DNA from: DATGHS01 sp035307785
Lineage (GTDB): Bacteria; Planctomycetota; Planctomycetia; Gemmatales; Gemmataceae
DNA: 11,954 bases
Assembly (NCBI GenBank): GCA_035307785.1
Contig: DATGHS010000126.1
Coordinates: 1 to 11,954 of the forward strand
Reading direction: 5' to 3'
Made by a program: the position numbers and the translations under genes. Below are positions 7,269 through 11,954 of this stretch, piece by piece; within the stretch, counting starts at the first letter, position 1, and every line of letters starts with the position of its first letter. The notes beneath the pieces were generated by a model, which was not told where the DNA came from, did not search any database, and saw nothing but the letters and a program-made list of their open reading frames with translations.

Positions 7269-8678
7269 ATGAAGTGTCTGCGTCCGTTCTGCGCGCTGGT
7301 AGGCTTGTTATTGATTTCGACTCTTCGCGCCGAAGACCCGCCGAAGGAAAAATGGCTGACGGACCGCACGGTTACGATTTCGCCGGCGCCGGCGCCGGTG
7401 CCGACATTAAAATACCGGCTCTACCCGTCAACCACGGAGCGCAAGGACGGCAATGCGGCGCCGATTTACGAGCGCTTTGCCCATGAACGCTCCGATGCCC
7501 GCAAAAAGGAACTTCGCGACAAGCCGGCCGAGTGGAATCAACTGCCACTCGACAAACTCCCGATGGCCGATGTGAAAAAGCTACTGGACAGCTACCAGTA
7601 CAATTTCAAACAGCTCGACCTTGGGGCGCGGCGCAAGACAGTAGATTGGAATTACACGCTCGATGCGGGCGACATCATCGGCCTGCTGCTGCCCGACATG
7701 CAGGAAATGCGCCTCCAGGCCGCGCTGTTGGTGCTCAAAGCGCGCTTCGAAATCGCGGAACACCGTTATGGCGACGCGGTTCGCACCTTGGAAACGGCCT
7801 ATTCTTTTAGCGAGCAACTGGCGCCCAATCCATTCCTGGTGTGTAGCCTGGTCGCCATTGCCACAGCCGGTATGACGGCCGACGCCACGCTCGACCTGAT
7901 CGAGCAGCCCGATGCACCGAACCTGTATTGGGCGCTGGCGCCGCTGCCGCGGCCGCTGGTCGACATGCGCCGAGCTATGGAAACGGAAATGGTAGTATTA
8001 GAAATGGAGTTTCCGGACTTGGCCAGGCTGGATCAACCGCTCGCGCCGGAATATTGGGACAAGGTACTCGCCCGACTTCGCTTCCACAAGGATCGAATCG
8101 ATGACCGGCAGGGGCCCAAGGAAGGCACCAAGGCGAGCGACTTGGCGGCAAACTCCCCCGATCTGCCCATCGCCCGCAAATACCTGACTGAAGTCGTTCA
8201 CCTGGCCGATGTCGATAAGATGCAGCCGGCGAAGGCGCTCTTGCTCTATCTTTCGCATTATTATCACGAGATCAGGGATGACATATTTAAGGCATCGTAT
8301 CTGCCCTATCCACAAGCCCGGCCGCTCGATGTGCTGGCGGAACAGCGGCTAAAAACAGGCCTGCATGACACGGAAGCGGGCAGATTGGCGAGAATGTTGA
8401 TGGCTGCCGTTCTCAAAGTACGTTTGGCGGAAGTTCGCCTCGAGCGCAGGCTTGCCATGCTTCGAGTCATCGAAGCGCTGCGCATGCACGCGGCCTCAAC
8501 TGGACAATTGCCGGATAAGCTTTCCGACGTGAAGATTGTGCCGGTTCCCGACGATCCGGGCACCGGCAAGCCCTTCGAGTATAGCCGCGATGGCGACAAG
8601 GCGACGCTGAGCAGCCGAATCCCCGGCGAACCGTTGACAATCACCGGAATGCGTTATCAGATTACGCTGCGGAAATGA
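7269..8678 (+). CDS. exported conserved planctomycete protein of unknown function
   Basis: This is a 469-residue protein with a signal peptide at 1-21: KCLRP, the hydrophobic ALVGLLLIST, and likely cleavage after LRA. A segment ISPAPAPVPTLKYRLYP (38-54) followed by GNAAPIYERF (61-70) resembles the N-terminus of a recurrent planctomycete family of unknown function that is often found in this gene order (recalled, not searched). The middle (about 140-400) is predicted to be mainly helical, with TPR-like stretches such as LLVLKARFEIAEHRYGDAVR (153-172). The C-terminus has ALRMHAASTGQLPDKLSDV (403-421) and PVPDDPGTGKPFEY (425-438), a pattern like the C-terminal region of type II secretion pseudopilins. 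It lies 33 bp after the putative anti-sigma gene and is probably the third gene of that operon. It may be the envelope sensor or the output of the sigma factor. No catalytic residues were recognised. Confidence 0.8.
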   Translation: MKCLRPFCALVGLLLISTLRAEDPPKEKWLTDRTVTISPAPAPVPTLKYRLYPSTTERKDGNAAPIYERFAHERSDARKKELRDKPAEWNQLPLDKLPMADVKKLLDSYQYNFKQLDLGARRKTVDWNYTLDAGDIIGLLLPDMQEMRLQAALLVLKARFEIAEHRYGDAVRTLETAYSFSEQLAPNPFLVCSLVAIATAGMTADATLDLIEQPDAPNLYWALAPLPRPLVDMRRAMETEMVVLEMEFPDLARLDQPLAPEYWDKVLARLRFHKDRIDDRQGPKEGTKASDLAANSPDLPIARKYLTEVVHLADVDKMQPAKALLLYLSHYYHEIRDDIFKASYLPYPQARPLDVLAEQRLKTGLHDTEAGRLARMLMAAVLKVRLAEVRLERRLAMLRVIEALRMHAASTGQLPDKLSDVKIVPVPDDPGTGKPFEYSRDGDKATLSSRIPGEPLTITGMRYQITLRK

Positions 8679-8681
8679 CTG

Positions 8682-8716
8682 GTTTAGCGGCGGACCCTGC
8701 GGGTCCGCCGCTAAAC
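8682..8716. terminator. perfect 16-bp inverted repeat between convergent genes
   Basis: The arms GTTTAGCGGCGGACCC (8682-8697) and GGGTCCGCCGCTAAAC (8701-8716) pair perfectly around a 3-base TGC spacer. The repeat starts 3 bp after the stop of the exported-protein gene and ends 38 bp before the end of the convergent dinB gene, so it could terminate both. Neither side carries a T-run, which is unusual for an intrinsic terminator. Such a long exact palindrome could instead be a dispersed, REP-like repeat of this genome. Confidence 0.6.
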
Positions 8717-8754
8717 ACATTCGCCACGGAGCGCCGAGGGGCGAGTAGCCAATC

Positions 8755-9254
8755 TCACTCATCTCCCGATGGGCCGTACAATCCTGGTACGGGGACGTCA
8801 TTCAAGCGCAGGTAAACGCACAGGATGGCACGGTGATGGATGATGTGGCTAATCACTACCGAGCGCAGCACCGCCGTGCGTGGCATGGTGAAGATTACTT
8901 GTCCCCCCGCCAAGAGCGACCACATCTGCTTCACGTCTTCGTCTTTGAGCTGACTGACCGCATTTCGGAACGCCGCGACATTGCGATCAATTAATTCAAG
9001 GATCTCTTCTGGCGTTGCCAGTTTTGGAGTTTCATAGCACGGCCCGCCGGCAGGAGCAAATTGAACTGGGACTGCGTTAGCGTTCTCACGCCCCAACTCG
9101 GCAAATCCGCCAAGTGGTTGGCGTTCCTGCCGATCGTATGAGATTTCGGATGAGGCTTCCATTCGAGCTTCTGTGCTGGAATGCGCTCGAGCGCCTTCCG
9201 CGTGTTCGCCATTTCGTGGTCGATTTCCGGTAAGATCGTTGCCGCGAAACTCAT
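8755..9254 (-). pseudogene. DinB-family metalloprotein gene interrupted by one frameshift
   Basis: Two overlapping minus-strand frames together encode one DinB-type four-helix-bundle protein of about 166 residues, the usual family length. The first frame, from the ATG at 9254, runs from MSFAATILPEIDHEM through LPSW to LLLPAG (residue 71). The second resumes with PCYETPK and continues through WSLLAGG, FTMPR, ISHIIHHR and VYLRLNDVPVPGLYGPSGDE to the stop at 8755-8757. The break is in 9041-9050; restoring one base in the minus-strand GGCGGGCC run would join PAG to PCYETPK. The likely metal-binding histidines survive (H47 and the two outer His of SHIIHHR). DinB proteins are metal-dependent, damage-inducible or thiol-transferase-like; the substrate here is unknown. 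AGAGG (9262-9266) is 7 bases before the ATG. Lack of other damage suggests a recent mutation or a sequencing error. Confidence 0.82.
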
Positions 9255-9302
9255 GGCACAGCCTCTGAAAATGAGTTCAAGTCTGGGATCGACGCTTTTA
9301 CT

Positions 9303-9311
9303 GTTATATCA
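9303..9311 (-). promoter_or_regulatory. candidate extended -10 promoter for the dinB gene
   Basis: On the minus strand these bases read TGATATAAC, an extended -10 element (TG, one base, TATAAC, matching TATAAT at five of six positions). Transcription would start near 9296, leaving about 42 bases of leader before the ATG at 9254. No good -35 hexamer lies 16-18 bases upstream, which extended -10 promoters tolerate. It lies in the short divergent gap shared with the phosphatase gene. Confidence 0.35.
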
Positions 9312-9404
9312 CCGGGTCGCGAAGGAGCCTGAGCTACTAGCCTGCAGGATACAATAGGTTGTCGAACATACTGAGGCCGTTCCTTCCGAACAGGGGATCC
9401 CAAC

Positions 9405-10694
9405 GTGTCGATTTTCGGAGATCAAGATGCCGGCGACTGGCAAGGCAGGCTCAACACCATTCTCGACATGATGCGCGAGATGAGCGTGCAGACCGACCCT
9501 CAAGAAATGGTACGTAGTTACGGCGCACGAATTCGCCAATTGATGCCTCGCGATGGGAGCATCTCCATGAGTCGGCGCGACTTAACCCGTCCCAGATATC
9601 GAATCACTCGAAGTTCAACCTGGGAAGACCCCATCAATCCTTGGAAAGAGAAAGATCGCTTGCCACTATTCGAGGGAGGCCTACTTGCGGAATTGATTTA
9701 CGCGGATGCGCCGAAAGTGATCGACAAGTTGGAATTCGGAAGCGATGAACCGGCCGTTCGCTATTTAGCCGGCTACCGCTCACTCATGGCGATTCCGCTT
9801 TTCGATCAGGGCGTGGCCTTGAACATGGTGGTCCTCCTGGCCAAGAATCCGGGCGCGTTCGACCGCAAACAACTGCCCGAGCAAGTCTGGATGGCCAACT
9901 TGTTTGGCCGGGCGACTAGCAACCTGGTGCTTTCCGAGCAGTTGCATCAGGCTTATCAGGCGCTGGACCGCGAATTCAAAGTCGTGGGCGACATTCAGCG
10001 TTCACTCTTGCCGGCGGTATTGCCGATCATCGCCACAATGGATCTGGCCGCATACTACCAGCCGTCCACCCGAGCCGGCGGCGATTATTATGATTTCTTC
10101 CCCATGCCGGATGGCAAATGGGGCATCATTATTGCCGACGTGAGCGGCCACGGTACGCCGGCCGCGGTGCTAATGGCGATCACGCATAGTCTGGCCCACA
10201 CCCATCCCGGCCCGCCCAACCCTCCGGCGGCAATGCTCGAATACCTAAATCGAAACCTGGCCACGTGGTACGCCGGCCTGGGTGGAACCTTCGTCACCGC
10301 GTTTTACGGCGTTTACGATCCGAAGGAACGGACGATCACCTATTCATCCGCTGGTCATAATCCGCCGCGCTTAAAACGGTGCCAGGACGGCTCGATGCAT
10401 TCGCTGGACGGCGCCGGTGGCTTGCCGCTCGGCATCTTGGCCGACGGCAGCTATGAACAGACTACGCGGCAACTTCAGCCCGGCGACCAGATCATCTTCT
10501 ACACCGACGGCATTGTGGAAGCGCGGAACCACAAGGGCGAACTGTTTGGCGTGCAGCGTCTGGATGTGGCCCTCGAAAATTGCTCCCTGCAAGCCAAAGC
10601 GCTGATGGACACGTTGATTCATTCGGTCGAGGAATTCGCGTCCGGCCATGCGGCCGATGATGACCGCACGGTGATTGTGGCGCGCATCTCGTAA
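9405..10694 (+). CDS. GAF domain / SpoIIE-type PP2C serine-threonine phosphatase
   Basis: This is a 429-residue, metal-dependent protein phosphatase with no membrane segment, so probably cytoplasmic. Residues 30-178 form a GAF-like sensor domain. A short helical linker (178-197) leads into QRSLLP (198-203), which typically opens the SpoIIE/PP2C domain. The catalytic core is complete: RAGGDYYDF (223-231) and ADVSGHG (244-250) with metal-binding aspartates, SAGHNPP (315-321), DQIIFYTDGIVEARN (361-375) and DDDRTVIV (418-425). Phosphatases of this class usually dephosphorylate STAS-domain anti-anti-sigma proteins in partner-switching control of stress sigma factors. No STAS protein or HATPase kinase is encoded nearby, so its target lies elsewhere. 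The GTG at 9405 was chosen because AGGGG lies 8 bases upstream and no in-frame ATG fits better. A TACAAT at 9350-9355 is a weak -10 candidate. It appears monocistronic. Confidence 0.93.
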   Translation: MSIFGDQDAGDWQGRLNTILDMMREMSVQTDPQEMVRSYGARIRQLMPRDGSISMSRRDLTRPRYRITRSSTWEDPINPWKEKDRLPLFEGGLLAELIYADAPKVIDKLEFGSDEPAVRYLAGYRSLMAIPLFDQGVALNMVVLLAKNPGAFDRKQLPEQVWMANLFGRATSNLVLSEQLHQAYQALDREFKVVGDIQRSLLPAVLPIIATMDLAAYYQPSTRAGGDYYDFFPMPDGKWGIIIADVSGHGTPAAVLMAITHSLAHTHPGPPNPPAAMLEYLNRNLATWYAGLGGTFVTAFYGVYDPKERTITYSSAGHNPPRLKRCQDGSMHSLDGAGGLPLGILADGSYEQTTRQLQPGDQIIFYTDGIVEARNHKGELFGVQRLDVALENCSLQAKALMDTLIHSVEEFASGHAADDDRTVIVARIS

Positions 10695-10821
10695 CCATCT
10701 ATTGCAGGCCGATTTCAACTCTTTCCTGCTTGCTAACTGGCCTCCGCAAACCGGCTTTCTTCGCCTTTGCAAATGAGGATAGCGCTCGGAGCAGTAATTT
10801 TTGCATCCTCGGTGGATTGGG

Positions 10822-10838
10822 CTGGCACGATCCTTGCT
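10822..10838 (+). promoter_or_regulatory. sigma-54 (RpoN) -24/-12 promoter
   Basis: CTGGCACGATCCTTGCT matches the sigma-54 consensus YTGGCACG-N4-TTGCW at every fixed position. The GG is at 10824-10825 and the GC at 10836-10837, with the required spacing. The predicted start is the G at 10849, giving a 33-base leader that contains the ribosome site GGAG (10870-10873) before the ATG at 10882. Sigma-54 promoters need an ATP-driven enhancer-binding activator; none is encoded in this window. Confidence 0.8.
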
Positions 10839-10881
10839 GCTCCTAGCGGTGACGACAATTACCCCAATCGGAGTGCACGGC

Positions 10882-11796
10882 ATGAAATGGAAATCGATTT
10901 ACCTTCTGTTCAAAGACGCCGGTAAACAGTGGCTGGCCAACAAAGCGCCGCGGCTTGGAGCGGCTCTGGCGTTTTACACCATCTTTTCCCTAGCGCCTCT
11001 GCTGGTCATCATCATGGCTTTGGCAGGGCTGCTCTTTGGCCGGGAGGCCGTCCAGCATCACATTTCGGACCAGGTTCAGAGCCTGGTTGGCGGCCAGGGC
11101 GCCGAAGCGATCAATGCAATGGTGGCAAGCGCCAATAAGCCCAGGTCCGGGATCGTCGCCAGCGTGCTCGGAATCATCATGCTGATTTTTGGTGCCGGCG
11201 GCTTGTTCGGCCAGTTGCAAGATGCACTAAACACCATTTGGGGCGTCGAGCCGAAGCCGGGCCGCGGAATTTGGGGCATGTTGCAGGAGCGCTTCCTGTC
11301 GTTTTCCATGGTTCTCGGCTCCGCCTTCTTGCTGCTGGTTTCGCTCGTGGTCAGCACGGCGCTGGCTGCGCTCGGTGGCGCCTTCGGCGATTGGCAGCAC
11401 GGCGTGATTGGTCAGATCGTTAACACGGTGGTCGATCTCATCGTAATCACGCTGCTGTTCGCGATGATTTACAAATTTCTCCCCGATGTGAAGATAAGTT
11501 GGAAGGACGTGTGGCTCGGCGCTTTCGTCACGGCCGTCCTGTTTACGATTGGCAAGGTCTTGATCGGTCTCTACCTGGGCCGGAGCAGCATCTCGTCGTC
11601 GTATGGTGCGGCAGGCTCGCTGGCCGTGCTGCTGATTTGGCTCTATTACGCGTCGCAGATTTTCCTCTTCGGCGCCGAATTGACGAAAGCCTATGGCGAC
11701 CACTTCGGTTCGCGCATCGTGCCAGCGGATCATGCCGAGCCAATCAGTGCTCGCGCGCAAGCGGAGCAGGGACTGCAACCGGCGCGGCAACGGTAA
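10882..11796 (+). CDS. YihY/BrkB-family inner membrane protein
   Basis: This is a 304-residue integral membrane protein with six predicted spans, near 27-52, 91-113, 139-163, 179-200, 209-232 and 243-268. Family hallmarks are APRLGAALAFYTIFSLAPLL (22-41), FGAGGLFGQLQDALNTIW (103-120), KFLPDVKISWKDVWLGAF (198-215) and SYGAAGSLAVLLIWLYYASQ (240-259), followed by FLFGAELTKAYG (261-272). The C-terminal tail is short and polar. The family was once annotated as ribonuclease BN, which is not supported; its transported or bound substrate is unknown and it is now treated as a membrane or possible export protein. The ATG at 10882 has GGAG 8 bases upstream. An upstream in-frame TTG at 10801 is rejected because it would place the sigma-54 promoter inside the gene. 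The gene is probably transcribed alone, under RpoN control. Confidence 0.92.
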   Translation: MKWKSIYLLFKDAGKQWLANKAPRLGAALAFYTIFSLAPLLVIIMALAGLLFGREAVQHHISDQVQSLVGGQGAEAINAMVASANKPRSGIVASVLGIIMLIFGAGGLFGQLQDALNTIWGVEPKPGRGIWGMLQERFLSFSMVLGSAFLLLVSLVVSTALAALGGAFGDWQHGVIGQIVNTVVDLIVITLLFAMIYKFLPDVKISWKDVWLGAFVTAVLFTIGKVLIGLYLGRSSISSSYGAAGSLAVLLIWLYYASQIFLFGAELTKAYGDHFGSRIVPADHAEPISARAQAEQGLQPARQR

Positions 11797-11895
11797 GGTG
11801 CAGGACAGGACGCGGATAAGCAGCGACGTTCAACCAATTTGCATCGACTACATTGCAAGCATCAGAAGAATATCGAGTATACTGAAACGCAAAAG

Positions 11896-11954
11896 GTGGT
11901 GCTGATCTCGGGTGGCGAAAAAACCGCCGCGATTCCGGTCTCGGAATTGATGCC
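11896..11954 (+). CDS. possible start of a gene running off the window
   Basis: An open frame from GTG at 11896 reads VVLISGGEKTAAIPVSELM and is still open at the window edge. The residue pattern looks protein-like, but it is only 19 codons, has no clear ribosome site, and the real start could instead be the ATG at 11950 or lie in another frame. TTGCAA (11853-11858) and TATACT (11878-11883) just upstream resemble a promoter but are 19 bases apart, longer than ideal. No family can be named. Confidence 0.2.
   Translation, partial: MVLISGGEKTAAIPVSELM

Noticed and set aside
9041..9060. Programmed -1 ribosomal frameshifting to join the two dinB frames
   Set aside because: The codons CTG CCG GCG GGC contain no X-XXY-YYZ slippery heptamer, and no obvious downstream stem was seen; DinB genes are not known to use recoding.
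9350..9355. TACAAT as the -10 element of the phosphatase gene
   Set aside because: There is no acceptable -35 hexamer at 16-18 bases and no TG extension, so it is mentioned only as a weak possibility with the gene.
10801..10881. TTG start extending the BrkB-family protein by 27 residues
   Set aside because: It would put the sigma-54 promoter and the GGAG ribosome site inside the coding region, and family members start near MKWKSIYLLFKDAG.

Overview
The window reads as chromosomal DNA of a planctomycete (phylum Planctomycetota), probably a relative of the Gemmatales or Pirellulales. Reasons: an ECF-type sigma factor fused through a membrane segment to a long WD40 domain, a giant WD40-TPR protein, an ECF sigma / one-span membrane protein / exported protein cassette, and a stand-alone GAF-SpoIIE phosphatase, all in GC-moderate DNA. 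The placement is from recalled family resemblance, not from a database search. No tRNA, rRNA, CRISPR array, transposase, integrase or phage gene was seen.

Layout from left to right. Positions 2-2926 (+) hold the 3' part of a gene for a WD40 propeller followed by about 16 TPRs; its 5' end lies outside the window. It converges on 2988-6035 (-), a sigma factor with a C-terminal, membrane-tethered WD40 region. A 274-bp divergent intergenic region (6036-6309) with a 21-bp-spaced direct repeat leads into a tight three-gene unit on the + strand. That unit encodes a small ECF sigma factor (6310-6798), an overlapping one-span membrane protein that may be its anti-sigma factor (6774-7235), and an exported conserved planctomycete protein of unknown function (7269-8678). 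A perfect 16-bp inverted repeat (8682-8716) separates this unit from a convergent DinB-family gene broken by one frameshift (8755-9254, -). Next come a GAF plus SpoIIE-type PP2C phosphatase (9405-10694, +) and a six-span YihY/BrkB membrane protein (10882-11796, +). The last is preceded by a consensus sigma-54 promoter. The final 158 bp hold at most the start of another gene.

The common theme is signal-dependent transcription: two ECF-type sigma factors, a likely sigma antagonist, a phosphatase of the class that usually acts in partner-switching regulation, and a gene under the alternative sigma factor RpoN. No sequence evidence makes all of these one pathway; only the 6310-8678 unit is clearly an operon. 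The points most worth following are the sigma-54 promoter, the alternating A/B TPR architecture with a cysteine every 68 residues, the sigma/anti-sigma-like/exported cassette, the sigma-WD40 fusion, the dinB frameshift and the perfect palindrome.
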